A stretch of DNA of 40,825 bases. It comes from UBA877 sp034436335. Its GTDB lineage: Bacteria > Chloroflexota > Anaerolineae > Anaerolineales > Villigracilaceae. A program made the position numbers and the translations under genes. Where the stretch lies: assembly GCA_034436335.1 (NCBI GenBank), contig DAOTVO010000014.1:1-40825 (forward strand). The letters are read 5' to 3'. The notes under the pieces were generated by a model. It saw only the letters and a list, made by a program, of their open reading frames with translations, had not been told where the DNA came from and made no database searches. Shown here piece by piece: positions 7,984-15,014 of the stretch. Each line of letters opens with the position of its first letter. Positions within the stretch are counted from its first letter, which is position 1.

Positions 7984-9381
7984 CTAGATGTGGATCGCGC
8001 TGCCCTCGGCGGCGTGGGCCGCTTCCATCAGCGTCTCCGAGAGCGTCGGGTGGGCGTGGACGTTGCGGGCAATCTCGGCCGGGGTCAGTTCCATCATGCG
8101 CGCCAGGGTCAGTTCGGGCAGCAGTTCGGTCACTTCCGGGCCGACCAGCGTGGCGCCCAGAATCTCGCCGTATTTCTCGTCCACCACCAGTTTGACCCAG
8201 CCGCCGTAATCGCCCAGGCCAAGCGCCTTGCCGTTGGCCTGGAAGGGGAAGCGCCCCACCTTGACGGCATAGCCGCGTTCTTTGGCTTGCGCCTCGGTCA
8301 GCCCGAAGGAGGCTACCTGCGGCGAGCAGTACGTGGCGCGCGGCATCATCTCATAGTCCAGTTTGACGGTCTCGTGCCCGGCGATGTTCTCGGCGCAGAC
8401 GATGCCCATCGCCGAGCCAACGTGCGCCAGCATCAGTTTGCCGGTCACGTCGCCGATGGCCCAAATGCCCGGCACGTTCGTCGCCATGCGTTCGTCAATC
8501 TGGACGAAGCCGCGCTCGTCCACCTGGACGCCGACCTCTTCCAGCCCCAGGCCTTTCGAGTTCGGACGGAAGCCGACTGCCACCAGCGCCTGCTCGGCCT
8601 CGAGGGCTTTCGTCTCGCCGCCCGCCGAAACGGTCACGCGGACGCCCGTCTCGGTCGCCTCGACCGCCTCGACCTTGTGCCCGACCAGGAGTTTCACCCC
8701 GCGCTTGGTGAACGCTTTGGCGACCTCGGCGGCGGCCTCCTCGTCCTCCAGCGGCAGGACGTGCGGCAGCATCTCCACCACCGTCACCTCCACACCATAC
8801 GCGTTCCAGACGGTGGCAAATTCCATGCCGATGGCCCCGGCGCCGATGATGACCACACTCTTGGGCAATTTCTCTTGCAAAATCGCTTCCCAATAGGTGA
8901 CGACCTTCTCCCCGTCCACTTTCCAGGCGCCCGGCACGGCCGCGCTGGCGCCGGTAGCAACAATAATATTCTTGGCCTTCAACTCGCTGACCTTGCCGTC
9001 CTTGTCGGTCACCGCAACCGCCTCTTTGGCGGTCAGTTTGGCCGTCCCCATGTGGACGGCGATGCCGTTCTTCTTCATCAAGAAGCCCACGCCCTTGGTC
9101 AGCCGGTCCGACACCTGGCGCGAGCGTTTGACCGCCGCGGCGTAGTCGAGGGTCAGGTTCTCGAACGAGAAGCCAAACTCCTTACCGCGTTCGCGCAGGG
9201 TATGGGCAATCTCGGCGTTCTTGAGCAGGGCCTTGGAGGGAATGCAGCCCACGTTCAGGCACACCCCGCCCAGCCACTGCTTGTCCACGATGGCGGTTTT
9301 CTGTCCGAGTTGGGCGGCGCGGATGGCGGCCACGTAGCCCGCCGGTCCGGCGCCGATGACGAGTACATCATAGGTTTCCAT
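7984..9381 (-). CDS. lpdA: Dihydrolipoyl dehydrogenase (E3)
   Basis: At 465 residues this is a full-length class I flavin disulfide oxidoreductase. The FAD dinucleotide motif VIGAGPAGYVAAIRAAQLG is at ~8-26. The redox-active disulfide is C41-C46 in GGVCLNVGCIPSK. The NAD motif VVIIGAGAIGMEFATVW follows near the middle, the second FAD motif is GIWAIGDVTG, and the C-terminal catalytic pair is H444-E449 in AHPTLSE. It reoxidises lipoamide on E2 with NAD+. The E1 and E2 genes lie just beyond the methyltransferase (10172-14442), so it very likely serves that complex, though it has its own promoter. A GGAG ribosome site sits eight bases before the ATG. Confidence 0.97.
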   Translation of the reverse strand: METYDVLVIGAGPAGYVAAIRAAQLGQKTAIVDKQWLGGVCLNVGCIPSKALLKNAEIAHTLRERGKEFGFSFENLTLDYAAAVKRSRQVSDRLTKGVGFLMKKNGIAVHMGTAKLTAKEAVAVTDKDGKVSELKAKNIIVATGASAAVPGAWKVDGEKVVTYWEAILQEKLPKSVVIIGAGAIGMEFATVWNAYGVEVTVVEMLPHVLPLEDEEAAAEVAKAFTKRGVKLLVGHKVEAVEATETGVRVTVSAGGETKALEAEQALVAVGFRPNSKGLGLEEVGVQVDERGFVQIDERMATNVPGIWAIGDVTGKLMLAHVGSAMGIVCAENIAGHETVKLDYEMMPRATYCSPQVASFGLTEAQAKERGYAVKVGRFPFQANGKALGLGDYGGWVKLVVDEKYGEILGATLVGPEVTELLPELTLARMMELTPAEIARNVHAHPTLSETLMEAAHAAEGSAIHI

Positions 9382-9410
9382 GCAAATTACTCCTGATAAA
9401 AGTTGTCCGA

Positions 9411-9419
9411 ATTATACCA
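9411..9419 (-). promoter_or_regulatory. Extended -10 promoter for lpdA
   Basis: On the minus strand TGGTATAAT (9411-9419) is a consensus extended -10 element (TGnTATAAT). It lies 30 bp upstream of the lpdA ATG and leaves room for the AGGAG ribosome site. I see no good -35, as is usual for extended -10 promoters. Confidence 0.6.
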
Positions 9420-9460
9420 AGCGATTGCCGAAATCCATTTTCTTCGTAGAATGGTTCACT

Positions 9461-10162
9461 ATGCGCAAAACAACCCTAAACCCATCCGACAACAAAGAAG
9501 TCTTTGTCCAAGAAATATTTACCCGCATCGCCCGCCGTTACGTGCTCATGAACCATCTAATGACCGGCGGACAGGATATTCGCTGGCGGCGGCTAACCGT
9601 CCGGCAAGCACGCCTACAGCCCGGCGCTACGGTTCTCGACCTGGGAACCGGCACCGGCGACCTGGCGCGGGAGGTGACCCGTCAGGTTCCATCTGCCCGC
9701 CTCATCGGCGCCGACTTCACCCTGGAGATGATGCGCGTCGGGCAGCGTTTCGGCCCCTTCCCCTGCCTTGCCGCAGACGCCCTAAACCTGCCTTTCTCCG
9801 AGGCAACTTTCGATGCGGTCTTGTCCGGCTTTTTGATGCGTAACGTCTCCGATTTGTCGCGTGCATTGGCCGAGCAATTTCGCGTGCTTAAGCCCGGTGG
9901 GCGGATCGTCATCCTCGACACGACCCGTCCGCGCCGCAATTTGCTCTGGCCGTTCATCTGGCTGCACATGCACGCGGTCATCCCCTTGCTCGGCGCGCTG
10001 CTGGCCGGCGCGTCCCAAGCCTACCGCTACTTGCCCGAAAGCACCGAAAATTTCCTGCTTGCCGAGGAACTGGCGCAGCGCATGGAGCAGGCCGGCTTCC
10101 GCCAGGTGGGTTTCCGGCGTCTCATGTTCGGCGTAGCGGCAATTCACTGGGGAAATAAATAG
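9461..10162 (+). CDS. UbiE/MenG-type quinone methyltransferase
   Basis: I place the start at the ATG at 9461 (MRKTTLNPSDNKE), giving 233 residues, the normal family length; the frame is open further upstream but overlaps the lpdA promoter region. The protein has the class I SAM-binding motif TVLDLGTGTGDLA (~57-69). It also has the UbiE-type N-terminal FTRIARRYVLMNHLMTGGQDIRWRR and the post-motif segment LSGFLMRNVSDLSRALAEQFRVLKPGG. This matches demethylmenaquinone methyltransferase (MenG/UbiE), which adds the ring methyl in the last step of menaquinone synthesis. Some Chloroflexota paralogues act elsewhere, so the substrate is inferred. A TAGAAT box at 9452-9457 is so close to the ATG that the message may be leaderless. 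Confidence 0.85.
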   Translation: MRKTTLNPSDNKEVFVQEIFTRIARRYVLMNHLMTGGQDIRWRRLTVRQARLQPGATVLDLGTGTGDLAREVTRQVPSARLIGADFTLEMMRVGQRFGPFPCLAADALNLPFSEATFDAVLSGFLMRNVSDLSRALAEQFRVLKPGGRIVILDTTRPRRNLLWPFIWLHMHAVIPLLGALLAGASQAYRYLPESTENFLLAEELAQRMEQAGFRQVGFRRLMFGVAAIHWGNK

Positions 10163-10171
10163 CCGCGGCGA

Positions 10172-11458
10172 CTACTTCCACCCCTCCAGCGCCTCCTTGA
10201 CCTTGCCCAGGAACGCATCCGCCCCGGCCCCGTCCAGGATGCGGTGGTCGAAGACGAAGGAGAGATAGACCATCGGGCGGATGGCAATCGAGTCGTTGCC
10301 CTCAGCGTCGGTGACCACCACCGGGCGTTTCTGAATCGCCCCTGTGCCGAGGATGCCGCATTGCGGCTGGCTGATGATGGGCATGGCGAAGAGCGACCCG
10401 GCCGTGCCGTGATTGGTCAGGGTGAAGGTGGCGCCCTTGACCTCGTCCGGCTGCAGGCGTTTCGTCCGCGCCCGCTCGGCCAGGTCGTTGACGGCGCGCG
10501 CAATCCCCAGGAGCGAGAGATGGTCGGCCTGCTTGATGACCGGCACGATCAGCCCCTCCTCGCCAAGCGAAGTAGCCATGCCGATGTTGACCTCGCCGTG
10601 CAGAATCAGCCCCTCGTCCGTCCAGGTGGAATTGACCAGCGGGTTGGCCTTGAGCGCCTCGGCGATGGCGGCCACGAAATAGGCTGTGAAGGTCAGGTTG
10701 ACTCCCTGGCGGGCGAACTCCGCTTTGTGGGCGGCGCGGTGGGTGACCACCCGCGACAGGTCGGCATCCATCACCGTCAGTACGTGCGGCGAGATGCGCT
10801 TGCTGGCGGCCATCCGCTCGGCAATCTGTTTGCGAATCGTCGAATGGCGGACGAACTGATCCCCGGCAGACGGCTGAAGGCTGACGACAGGCGGCGGAGC
10901 GCCGACCGCAGACGGCAGACCAGCGACTGGAGACGGCTGACTGCTCTCTCCTCTCCTCTCCAAAAACTCCAAGACATCCTGCTTGGTAATCCGCCCTCCT
11001 AGCCCCGTCCCGCGCACCTGCGAGAGGTCCACCCCGTGCTCGGCGGCGATTTTGCGCACCACCGGCGAGAGGAAGCCCATCTGAGCGCTGACCGCAGACG
11101 GCGGACCACCGACCGCAGATGGCTGACCGCCGACGACTAACGACTGACGACTGACGACTGACGACTGCTCACTGCCCACTGATGACCGATCACCGACCAC
11201 TGACGACTGCTCACTGCCCACTGATTCCCCGATCCACGCCATCACCTCCCCCACGCGGGCGGGCGTGTTCTCGGCAATCTCGATTTTCACCAGCACGCCG
11301 CTGGCCGGGCTGGGAATTTCGGTCACCACCTTATCGGTTTCGACCTCCACCAGCGGCTCCAATTCTTTGACCGGCTCGCCTTCGCGTTTGAGCCATTTCA
11401 CAATTGTCACTTCATCAACGCCTTCCCCCAGCCGGGGGACGAGAAATTTGGTTGCCAT
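10172..11458 (-). CDS. Dihydrolipoamide acyltransferase (E2)
   Basis: The 428-residue E2 has all three expected parts. The lipoyl domain (1-77) has its modified lysine K43 in VEVETDKVV. The peripheral subunit-binding domain (~128-167) contains VRKIAAEHGVDLSQVRGTG and RITKQDVLEF. The catalytic domain (~203-428) carries H405 and D409 in FDHRILDGAGA. It transfers the acyl group from E1 to CoA in the cytoplasm. Substrate could be pyruvate, branched-chain oxo acids or 2-oxoglutarate; the fused E1 next door does not settle this. Both linkers (79-127 and 168-202) are rich in SSVVG, QPSAV and similar triplets encoded by degenerate CTGACGACTG-type repeats like those between the neighbouring genes. GGAGG precedes the ATG. 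Confidence 0.95.
   Translation of the reverse strand: MATKFLVPRLGEGVDEVTIVKWLKREGEPVKELEPLVEVETDKVVTEIPSPASGVLVKIEIAENTPARVGEVMAWIGESVGSEQSSVVGDRSSVGSEQSSVVSRQSLVVGGQPSAVGGPPSAVSAQMGFLSPVVRKIAAEHGVDLSQVRGTGLGGRITKQDVLEFLERRGESSQPSPVAGLPSAVGAPPPVVSLQPSAGDQFVRHSTIRKQIAERMAASKRISPHVLTVMDADLSRVVTHRAAHKAEFARQGVNLTFTAYFVAAIAEALKANPLVNSTWTDEGLILHGEVNIGMATSLGEEGLIVPVIKQADHLSLLGIARAVNDLAERARTKRLQPDEVKGATFTLTNHGTAGSLFAMPIISQPQCGILGTGAIQKRPVVVTDAEGNDSIAIRPMVYLSFVFDHRILDGAGADAFLGKVKEALEGWK
10853..11224. repeat. Degenerate ACTGACGACTG-type repeats inside E2 linkers
   Basis: Two blocks, 11078-11224 and 10853-10957, contain repeated units such as GACTGACGACTG, CTCACTGCCCACTG and ACCGCAGACGGC. They encode the flexible linkers before and after the subunit-binding domain. 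The units match in style the intergenic repeats at 11467-11491 and 11959-12033. Confidence 0.8.
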
Positions 11459-11466
11459 GGTACCTC

Positions 11467-11491
11467 CAGTTATCAGTGATCAGTGATCAGT
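11467..11491. repeat. Short TCAGTGA tandem repeat between E2 and four-helix gene
   Basis: About three TCAGTGA units lie between the start of E2 and the end of the four-helix gene. They encode the last residues (LITDH) of the four-helix protein. Confidence 0.8.
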
Positions 11492-11940
11492 GTCGGTGAG
11501 AAAAAGTCGTCGGGATTGGTCAGATATTCGGCGGAAGGTTCGCGGATGGAAGAGGAGAAGTCGCCACAAAAGAGGGAGGCTTTCTCTATCATGCCGCCCA
11601 GCATTCGGCCGATTTCCATGCAGTTCATCGCCAGGTCGTTGTGTTTTTGACGGTCGAGGTAGCCGCAATCGAGCGTTGTTTGCAGCCAATGCTGAGTCTC
11701 CATTTGCTCGCCATCGGCGTCGGTCAACTTGCTGATAAAGTGCTTCTCATAGCGACGCTTGGCCCAGGCCTCGGCTAAGTTTGCCCCAATCGAGCGCGAA
11801 GAGCGGCGAATCTGGTCGGTGAGCGAAAATTTCTCCTCCTTCGGGAAAGAAGCCGTCAGCGCAAGAATTTCCTGTTGGAGTTGCCGGCTCTTCTGATACA
11901 CTACCAAATCCCGAAAACTCTTTGCATGTTGCAAACCCAT
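11473..11940 (-). CDS. Four-helix bundle protein of the 23S rRNA IVS (S23) family
   Basis: The 155 residues match the four-helix bundle family first seen as intervening-sequence proteins in 23S rRNA genes and related to the bAvd protein of diversity-generating retroelements. Diagnostic parts are SFRDLVVYQKSRQL at the start and the central DQIRRSSRSIGANLAEAWAKR. A third helix contains ADGEQMETQHWLQT and the last contains CMEIGRMLGGMIEK. The family forms homopentameric bundles, and its free-standing function is unknown. A strong GGAGG precedes the ATG. The gene is inserted between the E1 and E2 genes of a dehydrogenase complex and is bordered on both sides by TCAGTGA/TGACTGA tandem repeats, which encode its last residues. 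This looks like a mobile cassette carried into the operon. No function in the complex is suggested. Confidence 0.9.
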   Translation of the reverse strand: MGLQHAKSFRDLVVYQKSRQLQQEILALTASFPKEEKFSLTDQIRRSSRSIGANLAEAWAKRRYEKHFISKLTDADGEQMETQHWLQTTLDCGYLDRQKHNDLAMNCMEIGRMLGGMIEKASLFCGDFSSSIREPSAEYLTNPDDFFSPTLITDH

Positions 11941-11958
11941 CTCTACCTCCTTCCAAAC

Positions 11959-12033
11959 ACTGATGACTGCTCACTGCTCACTGCTCACTGATTACTGATG
12001 ACTGATGACTGATGACTGATGACTGATGACTGA
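11959..12033. repeat. 7-bp tandem repeat (ACTGATG), partly coding
   Basis: Mixed ACTGCTC units are followed by about six exact ACTGATG units (11994-12033). Read on the minus strand, the exact part encodes the last 13 residues and stop of the E1 gene (SVISHQ twice). The remainder fills the 51-bp gap to the four-helix gene. Confidence 0.9.
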
Positions 12034-14442
12034 AAACACCCCCGGTCTCGCCTCTCTCATCATCTCATACACCGCATCGAAGATCGCCTCCGCGTTGGGC
12101 TTCGACCAGTAATCCCCATCGTTGCCCGCCGCCGGACGATGCGCCGCCCCGGGCAGCGTGCGCGGAGCGGAATCGAGCCACTGATAGCCGCCCTGCACCT
12201 CGAGCGCCTCGCGCAGCATATAGGCTGTCGTCCCGCCCGGCACGTCCTCGTCCACGAACAGGACGCGGCCGGTCTTCTGCAGCGACTCGACGATGCGCCC
12301 GTGAATGTCGAACGGCAGCAGCGACTGCACGTCAATCACCTCGGCCTCGATGCCGACCGCCGCCAGTTTCTCCGCCGCCGCCAGCGCAATCCGCACGCAC
12401 GCCCCGTAAGTGACCACCGTCACGTCCGTGCCCGGCCGCACCACCTCTGGAACGCCCAGGGGGACGGTCATCTCACCGATGTTGGCCGGCAGGCGCTCCT
12501 TCACGCGGTAGCCGTTCAGCACCTCCACCACGATGGCCGGTTCCTCCGCCTGCAGCAGCGTGTTGTAGAAGCCCGCCGCTCGCGTCATATCGCGCGGCAC
12601 CAGCACGTGCATCCCGCGCACCAGGTGGATGATGCCCGCCATCGGCGAGCCGGAGTGCCAAATCCCCTCCAGGCGGTGGCCGCGCGTCCGCACGATGACC
12701 GGCGCCTTCTGCCCGCCCTTCGTGCGCCACAAGAGCGTCGCCAGGTCGTCAGACATCAACTGCAGCGCGTAGAGCAGGTAATCCAGGTACTGAATCTCGC
12801 ACAGCGGGCGCAGGCCGCGCATCGCCATCCCAATCGCCTGCCCCAGGATGGTCGCCTCGCGGATGCCGGTGTCGGTCACCCGCAGCGCGCCGTACTTCTC
12901 CTGCAGGCCGCGAAAACCCTGGTTCACGTCGCCCAGTTTGCCCACGTCCTCGCCGAAAGCCACCAGGCGCGGCTCACGCGCCAGCGCCGCGTCGAAGCAG
13001 GCGTTGACCACCTCGAAGCCCATCACCAGCGGCGCGTCCGGCGCGTAGACCGGCTTCACCTCCGGCACACGCAGCGCCGAATCGGCGAGCGGCGAGTAGA
13101 GAAAACTGTGATAACGGTCCTCCTGCTGACGTTCCAAATCGGCGCGCCCCTCGACCAATTGCTGACGGGCGGGAGACGACTGACCGCGCGTCAGGACGAG
13201 CGCCTCGTGGACAGCCTGGACGATTTCGCGCCGCGTCGGCCCCACCTCCGCTTCGAGCCGACCCCGCACCTGCTCCAGGCCATCGGGCGGATTCACCTCC
13301 CGCGCCAGTTCCGTTAAAAACCCCAGTGCCTGACGGCGTTCCACCTCGATGGGGGCGCGGTACGCCTCCCAGGCGCGCTTGCGGGCCTCTTCTACATACT
13401 GCTTCTCTTCCTCCTCCAATTTCGTCAGCGCCGCCTCATCTGCAATCCCATTCTCGGTGATCCATTCCCGAAATTTCTTGATGCAATCCCATTCGGCCTC
13501 CCAGGCCAGGCGTTCGGGCGACTTGTAGCGTTCGTGTGAGCCGGAGGTCGAGTGACCGAGCGGCTGGGTGACCTCGGTGACGTGGACGAGGGCCGGGATA
13601 TGATACTCGCGCGCCGTCTCGGCGGCAGCCTGGTAGGTCACGAGCAAGGCGCGGTAATCCCAAGCCGGGACGGTGTAGAGGTCGTAGCCGCGGTCGCACT
13701 GTTCGGCCGGGCAGGGCGTCCGCTCGAAGCCTTTCAGAATGGTGTAGATGTTCTCTTTCACCATCTGGAACTGGTTGGGGACCGAAATGCCGTAGCCGTC
13801 ATCAAAGATAGAGATGACCGCCGGGGCCTTCAGCACGCCGATGGCGTTGACGGCTTCCCAGAACATCCCTTCGGCGGTGGAGGCATTGCCGATGGTCGCC
13901 CAGGCCACCTCATCGCCGCGACGCGAGAATTTCGCCGCAAAGGGCTTGAGTTCGTCCAGGTGACGGTACAAGACCGAGGCGTAGGCCAGCCCCACCAGGC
14001 GCGGCATCTGCGCCGCGGTCGGCGAGACATCCGCGGCGATGTTGTAGAGCTCGGTCTGGTCTTTCCACGAGCCGTCGGGGTTGAGGTAGCGGGAGACGAA
14101 ATGGCCGACCATCGAGCGGCCGGCGGTGGCCGGGTCGGCCTCCAGGTCGGCGTGGGCGTAGAGTTGGGCGAAGTAAGCCTGCACATCCAGGACGCCGAGC
14201 GCCATCACCCAGGTCTGGTCGCGGTAGTAACCGGAGCGCCAGTCGCCCTTGCGGAAGGCGCGGGCCAGGGCCACCTGCGGCACCTCCTTGCCGTCGCCGA
14301 AGATGCCGAACTTGGCCTTACCCGAAAGCACCTCGCGCCGCCCAACGAGCGACACCTGCCGTGAGCGGTAGGCGATGCGGTAATCGTGGAGGATGTCTTC
14401 GGGAGGAAGAGGGAGAGGGGAAGGTTTGACAATCTTTGCCAT
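11992..14442 (-). CDS. Fused alpha-beta 2-oxo acid dehydrogenase E1
   Basis: In 816 residues this joins the alpha and beta subunits of a thiamine-diphosphate-dependent E1. The alpha part (~15-440) has the TPP/Mg motif region IGNASTAEGMFWEAVNA (184-200) followed by DDGYGISVPNQFQ, where GNA replaces the commoner GDG/GDA; HSTSGSHERY is the phosphorylation-loop region. The beta part (~470-800) has VAFGEDVGKLGDVNQGF, EIQYLDYLLYALQLMSDD, HSGSPMAGI and VLFVDEDVPGGTTAYM. Such fusions are known in Bacteroidota and Chloroflexota and usually act on branched-chain oxo acids or pyruvate. E2 lies downstream and E3 (lpdA) nearby. The extreme C-terminus after REARPG is encoded by a tandem repeat and is probably not functional. 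A promoter is proposed at 14473-14502. Confidence 0.93.
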   Translation of the reverse strand: MAKIVKPSPLPLPPEDILHDYRIAYRSRQVSLVGRREVLSGKAKFGIFGDGKEVPQVALARAFRKGDWRSGYYRDQTWVMALGVLDVQAYFAQLYAHADLEADPATAGRSMVGHFVSRYLNPDGSWKDQTELYNIAADVSPTAAQMPRLVGLAYASVLYRHLDELKPFAAKFSRRGDEVAWATIGNASTAEGMFWEAVNAIGVLKAPAVISIFDDGYGISVPNQFQMVKENIYTILKGFERTPCPAEQCDRGYDLYTVPAWDYRALLVTYQAAAETAREYHIPALVHVTEVTQPLGHSTSGSHERYKSPERLAWEAEWDCIKKFREWITENGIADEAALTKLEEEEKQYVEEARKRAWEAYRAPIEVERRQALGFLTELAREVNPPDGLEQVRGRLEAEVGPTRREIVQAVHEALVLTRGQSSPARQQLVEGRADLERQQEDRYHSFLYSPLADSALRVPEVKPVYAPDAPLVMGFEVVNACFDAALAREPRLVAFGEDVGKLGDVNQGFRGLQEKYGALRVTDTGIREATILGQAIGMAMRGLRPLCEIQYLDYLLYALQLMSDDLATLLWRTKGGQKAPVIVRTRGHRLEGIWHSGSPMAGIIHLVRGMHVLVPRDMTRAAGFYNTLLQAEEPAIVVEVLNGYRVKERLPANIGEMTVPLGVPEVVRPGTDVTVVTYGACVRIALAAAEKLAAVGIEAEVIDVQSLLPFDIHGRIVESLQKTGRVLFVDEDVPGGTTAYMLREALEVQGGYQWLDSAPRTLPGAAHRPAAGNDGDYWSKPNAEAIFDAVYEMMREARPGVFSVISHQSSVISHQ

Positions 14443-14472
14443 TGCGCCGCCATTTATGATAGAGTTGGTCTA

Positions 14473-14502
14473 ATTATAAAGGATGTTGGCAGGTTTTGTG
14501 AA
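14473..14502 (-). promoter_or_regulatory. Candidate promoter for the E1-E2 operon
   Basis: On the minus strand TTCACA (14497-14502) and TATAAT (14473-14478) are separated by 18 bp, about 30 bp upstream of the E1 start codon at 14442. The -35 overlaps the T-rich tail of the preceding terminator. Confidence 0.6.
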
Positions 14503-14534
14503 AACACAAAAGGGCAGACACATACGTCTGCCCT
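14500..14534 (-). terminator. Terminator after the I42 inhibitor gene
   Basis: AGGGCAGAC (14511-14519) and GTCTGCCCT (14526-14534) form a perfect 9-bp stem with a 6-nt loop. On the minus strand it is followed by TTTTGTGTTTTC. Confidence 0.85.
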
Positions 14535-14556
14535 GATTGGAGAGAGCCCGCCTCCC

Positions 14557-14946
14557 CTACTCGACCGTTACCGTGATCGAAAAAGTATCGAGCGGTTCGA
14601 CGTCCGTCTCCCACGGGCGGTGATAGACCAGGTTCAGCGTGGCAGTGCCCGCCTTTAAGGCCTTGAATGTCAGGGTCAGGGTGCCGCCGGCACCGATCAG
14701 GTCCGGGCTGTCACTCTTGAACTCTGGTTCGCCAACCAGTTCGAACATGGCGGCATCCAGATCGCGAGTCTCCCAGGCATAGCCGGTGGAGGGGTTGCCT
14801 TCCAATTGGATGACGATCAAATCGCCGGTCTTGACTTTGATCTGCCCGCCACTGTCGCTGGCGGTCAACGTGACCGTGGCCGGGCCGCACGCCGTCAGAG
14901 CGAGCAGGACGGCAAGGCAGGCAAGCAAGTGTGTTTTACGAAACAT
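14557..14946 (-). CDS. Chagasin-like (I42) protease inhibitor lipoprotein
   Basis: The 129-residue protein begins with a lipoprotein signal; the lipobox LTAC puts the acylated cysteine at C20. The mature part has the three inhibitory loops of the chagasin family in the right order: NPSTGYAW (51-58), GAGGT (85-89) and YHRPWE (108-113). Family members block papain-like cysteine peptidases by filling the active-site cleft. As an extracytoplasmic lipoprotein it may protect surface proteins from self-made or foreign peptidases. AAGGAG precedes the ATG. It lies downstream of the transglycosylase-like gene (68 bp) on the same strand, ends at its own terminator, and is not obviously linked in function to the dehydrogenase genes that follow. 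Confidence 0.92.
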   Translation of the reverse strand: MFRKTHLLACLAVLLALTACGPATVTLTASDSGGQIKVKTGDLIVIQLEGNPSTGYAWETRDLDAAMFELVGEPEFKSDSPDLIGAGGTLTLTFKALKAGTATLNLVYHRPWETDVEPLDTFSITVTVE

Positions 14947-15014
14947 GGGTATCTCCTTTACTGGTCTCTTGTTCCATAGACGCTGGATTTATGCAGGAGT
15001 TCCCGCCCAGTTTT

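Noticed and set aside
7912..9396. A 494-codon open frame on the plus strand opposite lpdA
   Set aside because: It is the complement of a highly biased GC-rich gene, its protein has no family motif, and lpdA on the other strand has all catalytic residues.
12139..14364. Long plus-strand open frames opposite the E1 gene
   Set aside because: They are shadow frames with His/Arg-rich composition and no recognisable domain, while the minus strand encodes a complete fused E1.
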